Positions 24,883 to 33,112 of a stretch of 53,124 nt of DNA are shown here, in pieces. The DNA is taken from the NCBI GenBank assembly GCA_031549885.1, contig JAVBPD010000157.1, positions 1 through 53,124 on the forward strand, written 5' to 3'. Below the pieces are notes generated by a model. That model was not told the DNA's origin. It did no database searches and saw nothing but the letters and a program-made list of their open reading frames with translations. The DNA is from WQUF01 sp031549885. Lineage in GTDB: Bacteria; Bacillota; Clostridia; Clostridiales; Clostridiaceae. A program made the position numbers and the translations under genes. Each line of letters starts with the position of its first letter. The first letter of the stretch is position 1.

Positions 24883-26102
24883 TTTAATAACTGAACAGTA
24901 GCTCCTTTCAAATATTTCTTAGCAACATCTATTATGAATTTCTCATCAATTTCTTTTATTTCATCAATTTCTTTTATAAATGATCCTATTTCACATCCTT
25001 CTAGCACTTCATCATTGATAAGAGAGCACAGTGTTTCAACATCTTCCATATTAGAAACCATAGATGTCCTTAAAATCTTATTTATTATCATTAAATCTTT
25101 GCTATTGATATGATCATAATTACTAGTAACGTTATCTATGCATTTATCAATTATGGATTTTGTTTCTTCTATTTTGTGCTTGCTTAAGGATGCATATATA
25201 AATATCATTTTTATATACTTATTGCTTTGATATTCAGCATAAACATCATAAACAAGGCCCCTTTTTTCTCTAAGCTCTTTTACAAGATCAGAAGTAAAAC
25301 CTCCTCCTAGCTTATGAATTACCATTCTAAGAGCTAATTCCTCTTTCTTGGTAATGCTATCTATAGAAAATAAATAACTAAGCGTTCCCTGTTCAAATGT
25401 ATTTTTATTTTCTACAAAAACACCTTCTTTATTTTTATCATATACAAATTTTAATGGCTCATAATCTTTACATTTCCAATCTTTAAAGCTTTTTTCAACA
25501 CATGTATAAACTTCTTCATGGTCTAAATTTGAAACAATAACAATATGAGCATTATTTGGTATATAATTTTCTCTGTAAAAATTATATACTTCCTCACGTG
25601 TAAAATTTTCTACATTTCTTTTTAAACCTAAAATATCATATTTTAAAGAAGGTTTTGTAAAGGCTTTTTCCATAAGCTTTAAATAACTTAATTCCTCAAT
25701 GTCATCATTTACTGTTCGAATTTCATTTAAAATAACTTCTCTTTCTTTTTCAAATTCTTCACTTGGAAATGTGGAATTTAAAATAATTTCACTTAAAATA
25801 TTTAAACAATTAGGAAATTCTTCAGTTAATGCAGATAATGTCACCACTGTAGAATTTAAATCTGTATAAGCGTTATAATTTCCTCCTAAACTTTCAAACA
25901 AAAAATTAATTTCATCATTGGTATATTTTCCTGTACCTTTGAATAACATATGTTCAATAAAGTGGCAAATACCTTTGTTTTTTTTCTTCTCAAAAATCGT
26001 TCCTATCTTAGTACAAAAATTGATGCTAATAAGATTGGATGGTCTATATACACTTACTATATTGAATCCATTATCTAAAGTATATTTTTTATAGTTTATC
26101 AT
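24879..26102 (-). CDS. M16-family zinc metallopeptidase
   Basis: The 407-residue protein has the inverted zinc motif HxxEH (HFIEHMLFKGT, about residues 46-56) and the downstream Glu in EKEREVILNEI, followed by the second, non-catalytic M16 half with RGLVYDVYAEY. This is the size of bacterial processing-peptidase-like M16B proteins such as YmxG/PqqL-like. It degrades or processes small peptides. No signal peptide, so cytoplasmic. It is upstream of, and overlaps, recX. Confidence 0.9.
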   Translation of the reverse strand: MINYKKYTLDNGFNIVSVYRPSNLISINFCTKIGTIFEKKKNKGICHFIEHMLFKGTGKYTNDEINFLFESLGGNYNAYTDLNSTVVTLSALTEEFPNCLNILSEIILNSTFPSEEFEKEREVILNEIRTVNDDIEELSYLKLMEKAFTKPSLKYDILGLKRNVENFTREEVYNFYRENYIPNNAHIVIVSNLDHEEVYTCVEKSFKDWKCKDYEPLKFVYDKNKEGVFVENKNTFEQGTLSYLFSIDSITKKEELALRMVIHKLGGGFTSDLVKELREKRGLVYDVYAEYQSNKYIKMIFIYASLSKHKIEETKSIIDKCIDNVTSNYDHINSKDLMIINKILRTSMVSNMEDVETLCSLINDEVLEGCEIGSFIKEIDEIKEIDEKFIIDVAKKYLKGATVQLLK

Positions 26103-26190
26103 TCATATCTTTCCTTTCAATAAATTATTATAACATTGAGTATTTAACAAATAAACGTTTTAAGAGCATCTATTATATGCATAATATTTA

Positions 26191-26199
26191 TGATATAAT
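26191..26199 (+). promoter_or_regulatory. Extended -10 promoter of the CPBP-like gene
   Basis: TG-A-TATAAT 27 bp before the start codon, in the recurring TTATGATATAAT context. No convincing -35. Confidence 0.5.
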
Positions 26200-26226
26200 A
26201 ACAAAAAAACCTTATTGGAGGCATTT

Positions 26227-27330
26227 ATGGCGAATATTATTAACGGTTCATTTAGAAAATCTGAACCTAATTATATTATTTCTAATGAAATTAAATTTTT
26301 AGAAAAAACTGAAAATGTGAAATACGATGATTCAAATATTTTAATAGTTTTTTTAAGTCCAATTATAGCAATACTTGTTGGAAAGTTTATTTCTTTATTT
26401 AATATTTTAGGACTAATTTTCCTGTCCATTTTCAAAAATAAGGAGAATTTTAATCAAATCATAAAATCAATATACGAAAATATATTATCTCCAGCAATGA
26501 ATACACCTGAAACAATACTTAAACAATATCCGGAATATTTTAATGAATTCATGAAAATAGTTGGTGATTACGTCGACGTTTACTTCTATAAAAACTTATT
26601 CTATTTTTTAACCTTAGTTGTAGCTTTTATGTTTGTTTTAGTTCTCATGAAAAACAGAAATATATTTAAAATTTCTTCATTTAATTTTATAAAAGCAAAT
26701 GTCATTAACATTTTTATTATCTTTGCATTAGGGTTTGCTTCATCACTTATAATATCATTTCTAATTTCAACTACTGGAAACATAAGCTTTGCAAAGGAAA
26801 GTAATGTAAATAATATATTTAAATTATGTTTAATGTCCTTATCTAACATTATAACTTTTGCATATATTCATGAATTTTTATTTAGAGGCATAATTCCAAC
26901 ATTTTTTTGGCGAAAATTAAAATTCATCGATAAAAAAGCTGAAAGATATGTATTTTTAAATATTATTTTATTAATTTCATCCATATTGTTTGTTATTACA
27001 ATTTGGGGGGCAAATTTCCTATTGGTGCTTAACTTTATACTCATGTCTATATTTTTTAGAATTTTAACTTCCATAGCTTATAATATAAGCCTAAATATTA
27101 GTTATCTAATTGCATTTAATTTAATTGGCACATTTGTCTTTGGTTATCCAATTTTAAATTTTAAAAATCAATTTAATTTAATTGGAAACACCTTAAACGA
27201 TTATACTATTTATAATGGTGGTAATTTTGGAATATTAGGTTCTTTATTTCCTACAATATTGCTAATAATATTAATTGTGGCTTCTGTTATTTTCTATGAT
27301 TTACTTACTCAAATTATAAAAAAACACTAA
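26227..27330 (+). CDS. CPBP-like polytopic membrane protein, probably degenerate
   Basis: The 367-residue protein has about seven hydrophobic segments and the sequence AYIHEFLFRGII, matching motif 1 (EExxFRG) of CPBP intramembrane proteases but with His in place of the first Glu. The later His-containing motifs (FxxxH and HxxxN) are not evident, so it may be an inactive CPBP relative. ATG 26227 follows TTGGAGG. The lipoprotein gene begins 25 bp downstream, suggesting a two-gene operon of envelope proteins. Confidence 0.65.
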   Translation: MANIINGSFRKSEPNYIISNEIKFLEKTENVKYDDSNILIVFLSPIIAILVGKFISLFNILGLIFLSIFKNKENFNQIIKSIYENILSPAMNTPETILKQYPEYFNEFMKIVGDYVDVYFYKNLFYFLTLVVAFMFVLVLMKNRNIFKISSFNFIKANVINIFIIFALGFASSLIISFLISTTGNISFAKESNVNNIFKLCLMSLSNIITFAYIHEFLFRGIIPTFFWRKLKFIDKKAERYVFLNIILLISSILFVITIWGANFLLVLNFILMSIFFRILTSIAYNISLNISYLIAFNLIGTFVFGYPILNFKNQFNLIGNTLNDYTIYNGGNFGILGSLFPTILLIILIVASVIFYDLLTQIIKKH

Positions 27331-27355
27331 AGAAAAATATATTTGGAGGAAACAT

Positions 27356-27799
27356 ATGAAAAAATTATTAATTTACATACCCATTTTAACTCTCATATTT
27401 GTCTTTTATGCTTGCACAAATAACAGTGCCAATGCAAGCTCTGATATTGAATACTTAGATGAACTAAATCAATCATTACAAACAATTATAACAAATATAA
27501 GCGATTTAAATGATTATGTGAAAGTATCAAATTTAGATGATGAAAAATGGACTTCAGATTTTAAAATAAAAATAAATGATATTAGCACTTCTATTGAAAA
27601 AGTATCTAATATCAATTTTCCTGATGATAAACAAGAACTAAAAAAAAGCTATGATGATATAATTAAAAACTTAAACACAGGATTTGATGATTTCAAATTA
27701 TCCTGTGATACAAAAAACATCGATGACTTTAATAAAGGGGTTAATTGCATTAATACATCAATTGAAAATATTAAAACTTTAGATGATAAAATTAAATAA
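27356..27799 (+). CDS. Small lipoprotein of unknown function
   Basis: The 147-residue protein has a short signal peptide with lipobox FYAC (Cys about residue 20), so it should be lipid-anchored outside the membrane. The mature part is acidic, lysine-rich and largely helical, with repeated LNQSL/ISDLND/IKTLDDK heptads. The ATG follows TTGGAGG. It is co-oriented with and close to the CPBP-like gene. Its stop directly abuts the stop of the convergent YdcF gene with no hairpin between. I do not recognise the family. Confidence 0.75.
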   Translation: MKKLLIYIPILTLIFVFYACTNNSANASSDIEYLDELNQSLQTIITNISDLNDYVKVSNLDDEKWTSDFKIKINDISTSIEKVSNINFPDDKQELKKSYDDIIKNLNTGFDDFKLSCDTKNIDDFNKGVNCINTSIENIKTLDDKIK

Positions 27800-28510
27800 T
27801 TATCTATATGATGGAGATAAAACAATATCTTTTATTAGAGATATTGCTTCCCTTGAAAAATAAGCAAAAACTAAATGGCTAAGAGTTTTGCACCCATATC
27901 CATGTGGGTTAAGCCCATAATGTACGCTTAAAAATTTTCCTCTTAAAATATGAAAATCTGAGCTCACAATGGTTACATTTTTTCCTAGTTTTTTTTCATT
28001 TATTATTTTTGAAGAAAATTCAATATTTTCTTTAGTGCTTATAGATTTATCCTCTATAATGATTAAATTTTCATCTATTCCATGATCAACTAAATATTTT
28101 TTCATGGCAAATGCTTCTGATACTATTTCATCTTCACCTTGTCCACCAGATACTATTATTTTAGTATCTGGATTTATCTTATTTAAACTAACTACAATAT
28201 CCAACCTTGCCATAAGCGTAAGTGAAGGCTTATCTTTTTTTAATCCAGCGCCTAAAACCACTATACAATCTGATTTTCCCTCATATCTTTCATTGCAATG
28301 AAATAGCATAGAAAGTATTAAAATAGAAACCAAGCATATTAAAAAAACAATAAAAATTTTAATATCCTTATAAATTGTCCTTGGGGATTTTAAAAATATT
28401 AAAGATATAATAAAAAAAATTAAGCTAAATGCAAATATGTTAAATGTTAATTTTACAAATATAAAATATGAAAATAAACAAATAGAAATGAGAAAGCAAA
28501 GGAAAAACAC
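27800..28510 (-). CDS. YdcF/ElyC-family (DUF218) membrane protein
   Basis: The 236-residue protein has an N-terminal hydrophobic region of two or three membrane segments and a DUF218 domain: DCIVVLGAGLKKDKPSLTLMARL, IVSGGQGEDEIVSEA, IIIEDKSISTKENI and TIVSSDFHILRG. Relatives (SanA, ElyC, YdcF) take part in envelope and peptidoglycan maintenance. The start is GTG after AAGAGGT. Single gene, convergent with the lipoprotein. Confidence 0.85.
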   Translation of the reverse strand: MFFLCFLISICLFSYFIFVKLTFNIFAFSLIFFIISLIFLKSPRTIYKDIKIFIVFLICLVSILILSMLFHCNERYEGKSDCIVVLGAGLKKDKPSLTLMARLDIVVSLNKINPDTKIIVSGGQGEDEIVSEAFAMKKYLVDHGIDENLIIIEDKSISTKENIEFSSKIINEKKLGKNVTIVSSDFHILRGKFLSVHYGLNPHGYGCKTLSHLVFAYFSREAISLIKDIVLSPSYR

Positions 28511-28574
28511 TGTTAATACCTCTTAAAATATTTATAGAATTATATTATAGTAATTATATGTTTAAACTAAATTA

Positions 28575-28602
28575 AAAAGCAAGGTAATAAACCTTGCCTT
28601 AA
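28575..28602 (-). terminator. Terminator of groESL
   Basis: GCAAGGT / ACCTTGC with a 5-nt loop, followed on the minus strand by five Ts; it lies just past the groEL stop. Confidence 0.85.
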
Positions 28603-28612
28603 TTTTAAAATT

Positions 28613-30235
28613 TTAATACATTCCGTCCATTCCTGGTGCGCCCATTGGAGCAGGAGGATTTTTTTCTGGTATTTCGCTTACTGCAACTTCAGTTGTTAAG
28701 AATGTAGCAGCAATTGATGCAGCGTTTTGAAGTGCTGATCTTGTTACTTTAGTTGGATCTACTATACCAGCTTCTAACATATCAACATATTTACCTGATA
28801 TTGCATCGTATCCAATGCCTTTTTTAGCTTTTTTAACTTCTTCAATTACAACTGCGCCTTCTTCTCCAGCATTAAGAGCTATTTGTTTAGTTGGCTCTTC
28901 TAAAGCTTTCTTTATTATATTAATTCCAACTTGAATGTCAAAATTATCTGAACTTAATTTATTGACTTCATTTATAGCTGAAATATAAACTGTTCCACCA
29001 CCTGGAACAATTCCTTCTTCAACAGCTGCTTTTGTAGCTGCTAAAGCATCTTCCATTCTCAATTTTTTCTCTTTTAATTCTGTTTCTGTAGCAGCACCAA
29101 CTTTAATTACTGCAACACCACCTGCAAGCTTAGCAAGTCTTTCTTGGAGCTTTTCTCTATCAAAATCTGAAGTAGTTTCAGCTATTTGAGCTTTTATTTG
29201 AGAAACTCTTGCAGATATTTCTTCTTTATCTCCAGCTCCATTTACTATTGTTGTATTTTCTTTGCTAATTTTAACGCTAGAGCATCTTCCAAGCATATCT
29301 AATTTAACATCTTTAAGGTCTTTTCCTAATTCTTCAGTAATAACCTCTCCGCCTGTTAAAATAGCTATATCTTGAAGCATTTCTTTTCTTCTATCTCCAA
29401 AACCTGGTGCCTTAACAGCAACACAAGTGAATACTCCTCTTATTTTATTTAAAAGAAGGTTTGCAAGTGCATCTCCTTCAACATCTTCTGCAATAATCAA
29501 TAATTTCTTTCCTTGTTGAACTACTTGCTCTAATATTGGAAGGATTTCTTGAATTGATGAAATCTTTTTATCTGTAATTAAAATAACTGGTTCTTCTAAA
29601 ACTGCTTCCATTTTTTCTGTATCTGTTACCATGTATGCACTAACATACCCTCTATCAAATTGCATACCTTCAACTAATTCAAGCTCTGTGTACATAGTTT
29701 TTGATTCTTCAACTGTTATAACGCCTTCATTTCCTACTTTTTCCATGGCGTCTGAAATTAAAGTTCCAATTTCTTCATCTGAAGCTGAAATGGATGCAAC
29801 TCTTGCTATATCTTTTTTTCCATCAACTTTCTTTGAGTTTGATTTGATATCTGATACAGCAGCTTCAACAGCCATTTTGATACCTTGTCTTATAAACATT
29901 GGATTTGCTCCACCTGTTACATTTTTAAGGCCTTCTCTTATTATAGCTTGAGCAAGCAGTGTAGCTGTTGTAGTTCCATCTCCTGCTACATCGTTTGTTT
30001 TAGTAGCTACTTCTTTTACAAGTTGAGCTCCCATGTTTTCGTATTTATCTTCAAGATCAATTTCACGAGCAATTGTAACACCATCATTTGTAATGAGAGG
30101 TGATCCAAATTTTTTATCTAAAATAACATTTCTTCCCTTTGGTCCTAATGTTATTTTAACTGTATTAGCTAGGGTATCTACTCCCTTTTGCATGTTTCTT
30201 CTAGCTTCTTCTCCAAATATAATACTTTTTGCCAT
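28613..30235 (-). CDS. groEL: Chaperonin GroEL
   Basis: The 540-residue protein is a complete group I chaperonin: KSIIFGEEARRNM start, ATP-site GPKGRNVILDKKFG and GDGTTTATLLAQ, apical domain, and the GGGTVY region. It forms the double heptamer ring for ATP-driven folding. The tail ends PMGAPGMDGMY, shorter in GGM repeats than in Proteobacteria. It is 18 bp after groES, same operon, controlled by CIRCE. Confidence 0.99.
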   Translation of the reverse strand: MAKSIIFGEEARRNMQKGVDTLANTVKITLGPKGRNVILDKKFGSPLITNDGVTIAREIDLEDKYENMGAQLVKEVATKTNDVAGDGTTTATLLAQAIIREGLKNVTGGANPMFIRQGIKMAVEAAVSDIKSNSKKVDGKKDIARVASISASDEEIGTLISDAMEKVGNEGVITVEESKTMYTELELVEGMQFDRGYVSAYMVTDTEKMEAVLEEPVILITDKKISSIQEILPILEQVVQQGKKLLIIAEDVEGDALANLLLNKIRGVFTCVAVKAPGFGDRRKEMLQDIAILTGGEVITEELGKDLKDVKLDMLGRCSSVKISKENTTIVNGAGDKEEISARVSQIKAQIAETTSDFDREKLQERLAKLAGGVAVIKVGAATETELKEKKLRMEDALAATKAAVEEGIVPGGGTVYISAINEVNKLSSDNFDIQVGINIIKKALEEPTKQIALNAGEEGAVVIEEVKKAKKGIGYDAISGKYVDMLEAGIVDPTKVTRSALQNAASIAATFLTTEVAVSEIPEKNPPAPMGAPGMDGMY

Positions 30236-30253
30236 TATTTTTTCCTCCTTGAA

Positions 30254-30538
30254 TTAACCTTCTAGAACTGCAAGTATATCATCTTGTTTGGCGATTATGT
30301 ATTCTTCGCCATCTACTTTAACTTCGTTTCCACCATATTTGGAGAACATTACTTTGTCTCCTACTTTAACTTCCATTTTAATTTCTTTTCCATCTACAAA
30401 TCCAGGACCTACTGCAAGAACTTCTGCTTCTTGTGGTTTTTCTTTTGCACTTCCAGTAAGGACTATACCGCTTTTTGTAGTCTCTTCTGCATTTATTCTT
30501 TTTAAAATTACTCTGTCACCAAGTGGCCTTAGTTTCAT
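30254..30538 (-). CDS. groES: Co-chaperonin GroES
   Basis: The 94-residue lid protein begins MKLRPLGDRVILKR, has the mobile-loop segment TKSGIVLTGSAKEKPQ and the GNEVKVDGEEYIIAKQDDILAVLEG ending usual for GroES in shortened form. It caps GroEL. The ATG follows AAAGGAGG. First gene of groESL, 51 bp downstream of the CIRCE operator. Confidence 0.99.
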   Translation of the reverse strand: MKLRPLGDRVILKRINAEETTKSGIVLTGSAKEKPQEAEVLAVGPGFVDGKEIKMEVKVGDKVMFSKYGGNEVKVDGEEYIIAKQDDILAVLEG

Positions 30539-30589
30539 AATAATCCTCCTTTAAAATATTTATTTTAAATTTCATATACGCACACATTA

Positions 30590-30616
30590 TTAGCACTCAA
30601 CAATATCGAGTGCTAA
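30590..30616 (-). promoter_or_regulatory. CIRCE operator for HrcA
   Basis: Exact CIRCE: TTAGCACTC, a 9-nt spacer, GAGTGCTAA. It sits 9 bp downstream of the -10 box of groESL, the usual location for HrcA repression. hrcA itself is not in the window. Confidence 0.98.
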
Positions 30617-30625
30617 TATACTACT

Positions 30626-30654
30626 ATATTAATTTAATGTAGTAGTAAATTCAA
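30626..30654 (-). promoter_or_regulatory. Promoter of groESL
   Basis: Minus strand TTGAAT (30654-30649), 17-bp spacer, TAATAT (30631-30626), immediately upstream of CIRCE. Confidence 0.75.
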
Positions 30655-30804
30655 ATTCGTTAATTGATAATAACGTTTAAAAAAAGCCATTTAAAGCGAA
30701 TTAAAAGCAGTTATTTAATAATTACTCTTATTTCCTTCGTTTTTTTCATGATTAAGCCTCTTTATTATAATTATGCACAAAAAACAGTGTTAATACTCAA
30801 ATTA

Positions 30805-31686
30805 TTACAGATTAATTTTATTTTCTCTTGCATAATAAAATAAGTATTGTTGAGCTATGCCTGAATTATTGCCAAATTTATTTTGAGCAAAGTTTCTAAT
30901 TTTATTTAAAGACATATTTTCAGGAGCATTATAAAAAACGTTCATGGCTCTTTTTACCCAAACATCAACAGGAAAAGCTGAACACTTTTTCATTGAAAAA
31001 AGCATTATACAATCGGACACCTTAGCGCCTACACCTGATAACTCTTGCAGCTTTTTATGACAATCATTATCTTCCATATTAATTGTTTCATTTATATTAA
31101 ATTCTTTGTTGTATATCTTATAAACGGTATCCTTTATGTACTTAGCCCTAAAACCAGTACTTAAAGCTCTAAAATCTTCTTCAGTTGCATCTTTTAGTTG
31201 ATCTATATCAGGAAAGCTATAATATGTTTTACCGTTATATTCTATAGGGTCTCCAAACTTTTTAGAAATATTTTCTATGCATTTTTTTATCATTGGTATT
31301 CTGTTATTTGCAGATATTATAAAAGAAATAATTATTTCAAAGGGCTCTTGGTTTAATATTCTAATTCCATGCCCAAAGGGAATTGCTTTTTTAAGTATTT
31401 CATCTTCATTTGATAATTTTTCTTTAATTTTAGAATAATCCTTTTTTAAGTCAAAATAATCACACCAAAAGTCATAAAATTCTTTTTCATTAATATTATA
31501 AATAATGAGATCATCACCATTTTTAGCAATTTCTATTACCTTTTTATGCGCAACGCCAATATAATTTCCATTTTCCTGCCTATTCCATCTGAAGCATTGG
31601 CCACAATCAAAAACATGTTTTAATTCAAAACTATCAACATTTTTAATTATAATACCATTTTCAAAAGTTTTAATAATATCGTTCAT
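30805..31686 (-). CDS. ogg: 8-oxoguanine DNA glycosylase / AP lyase
   Basis: The 293-residue protein is an OGG1-type glycosylase: N-terminal domain with DCGQCFRWNRQ, then the helix-hairpin-helix LSGVGAKVSDC with the catalytic Lys and FPVDVWVKR with the catalytic Asp. It removes 8-oxoguanine opposite cytosine and nicks the abasic site. Bacterial OGG1 homologues are found mostly in Clostridia, which fits the host. The ATG follows GAGGT. It is separate from groESL and divergent from the phosphoesterase. Confidence 0.93.
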   Translation of the reverse strand: MNDIIKTFENGIIIKNVDSFELKHVFDCGQCFRWNRQENGNYIGVAHKKVIEIAKNGDDLIIYNINEKEFYDFWCDYFDLKKDYSKIKEKLSNEDEILKKAIPFGHGIRILNQEPFEIIISFIISANNRIPMIKKCIENISKKFGDPIEYNGKTYYSFPDIDQLKDATEEDFRALSTGFRAKYIKDTVYKIYNKEFNINETINMEDNDCHKKLQELSGVGAKVSDCIMLFSMKKCSAFPVDVWVKRAMNVFYNAPENMSLNKIRNFAQNKFGNNSGIAQQYLFYYARENKINL

Positions 31687-31745
31687 TTAAATACCTCATT
31701 TATATTAAGTTTCTTATAATTATATCATAAATACGCAAAAATACT

Positions 31746-31773
31746 TTTACAATGAATAATTTTCTGTTATTAT
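31746..31773 (+). promoter_or_regulatory. Possible promoter of the metallophosphoesterase gene
   Basis: TTTACA (31746-31751), 16-bp spacer, TATTAT (31768-31773), 32 bp before the ATG. Confidence 0.45.
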
Positions 31774-31805
31774 AACCACATATTCAATTAAGGAGAACCA
31801 TAAAA

Positions 31806-32963
31806 ATGCAAAAAATAAGAAAATTTTATTTATTATTTGTTATATTTTCAATTTTATTTTCATTGATATTTTTTAGCTTAAATAAAATAGCTATATTTAA
31901 CATATTTTTAGCATTTACTGCTTATTTCTTTATTGCATTTGCTGTGCCAAAGCTTCCTGTTTTTTTTACTAGCATAATTGCTTTTCTTATGTTATTTCTC
32001 TTTTTATTAGCTATTACATTTACTAATTTAAATTATGGAATTCCTGATAAATATATATTTTCTATGAAATATTTTTATATTTATATAGTAGTAATATTTA
32101 TAGCAAGTATTTTTACACTTATTTATACAAAAAAAATTAAGATTTTTAACATAATATTCCTAATTTTTTTAACTTGTTCATTTTTTGTTTTTCTTTATTT
32201 TGCCTTTGATAATAAAATACATGTTGTGAATTATTCCATCAAGACAAATAAAATAACAAATAAAGAAATAAAAATAGCAGTGCTTTCCGATACTCATAGC
32301 ACCGTATATCCTAATGATGACTTAGTTAATAACATTGAAAATGAAAAACCCGACTTAATATTTCTAATTGGGGATATAATAGATGACCTAGCTTTAGTAA
32401 AAGGAACAGATATTTTAATTGAAAAAATCAAAGACATTGCACCAATATATTATTGTACAGGCAATCACGAATATATGGCAAAGGATTATAAAGAGAGAAT
32501 TGAAAATTTAAAATCTTATGGTGTTAATTATTTAAACGATGAATATAAAATTGTAAATGTTAATGGAAATGACATCCTTTTAGCAGGGGTCAATGACCCT
32601 TATTTAAATTACAAGAATAAAAATTATCCATCTATTGACGAAAGGTTAAATAACTTGCAAAATGAAAATTTTAATGGAATAAAGGTATTATTGTCGCATA
32701 GACCTGAACTTTATGATTTATATGCTAATTATGATTATGATTTAGTTTTATCTGGACATGCTCATGGTGGACAAGTAAGGGTGCCTTTTATATTAAATGG
32801 GTTTGTTGCTCCAGATCAAGGATTTTTTCCAAAATACGCAGGTGGCTTATATACTCTTAATGATAAAACAAAAATGATAGTAAGTCGTGGGCTTTCAATA
32901 GGACCTCTTCCTAGGGTTTTTAATCCACCCGAACTAGTAATTATAACTCTGTCTCAACTTTAG
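31806..32963 (+). CDS. Membrane-anchored calcineurin-like metallophosphoesterase (YkuE-like)
   Basis: The 385-residue protein has about four or five N-terminal transmembrane segments (residues 1-135) and a calcineurin-like phosphoesterase domain with VLSDTHS, GDIIDD, GNHEYM, LSHRP and GHAHGGQ, covering the two-metal site. The TM-plus-MPE layout and the final PLPRVFNPPELVIITL resemble YkuE/YaeI-type enzymes; substrate (phospholipid or nucleotide) unknown. The ATG follows AAGGAG. Confidence 0.88.
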   Translation: MQKIRKFYLLFVIFSILFSLIFFSLNKIAIFNIFLAFTAYFFIAFAVPKLPVFFTSIIAFLMLFLFLLAITFTNLNYGIPDKYIFSMKYFYIYIVVIFIASIFTLIYTKKIKIFNIIFLIFLTCSFFVFLYFAFDNKIHVVNYSIKTNKITNKEIKIAVLSDTHSTVYPNDDLVNNIENEKPDLIFLIGDIIDDLALVKGTDILIEKIKDIAPIYYCTGNHEYMAKDYKERIENLKSYGVNYLNDEYKIVNVNGNDILLAGVNDPYLNYKNKNYPSIDERLNNLQNENFNGIKVLLSHRPELYDLYANYDYDLVLSGHAHGGQVRVPFILNGFVAPDQGFFPKYAGGLYTLNDKTKMIVSRGLSIGPLPRVFNPPELVIITLSQL

Positions 32964-33112
32964 ATATAGATAGTTCATAAATAGATCACACAAAAAGTAC
33001 AATAATATTTAGTAAAAATCACTAATAATACATAAACAAAGCAAAAATACAAATATTATATATAAATCGATTTTATTCTATATTTTATTATATTTTATGA
33101 GGATAGATATTT

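Noticed and set aside
29631..30554. Several plus-strand frames opposite groEL and groES
   Set aside because: Serine/phenylalanine-rich antisense shadows of highly conserved genes.
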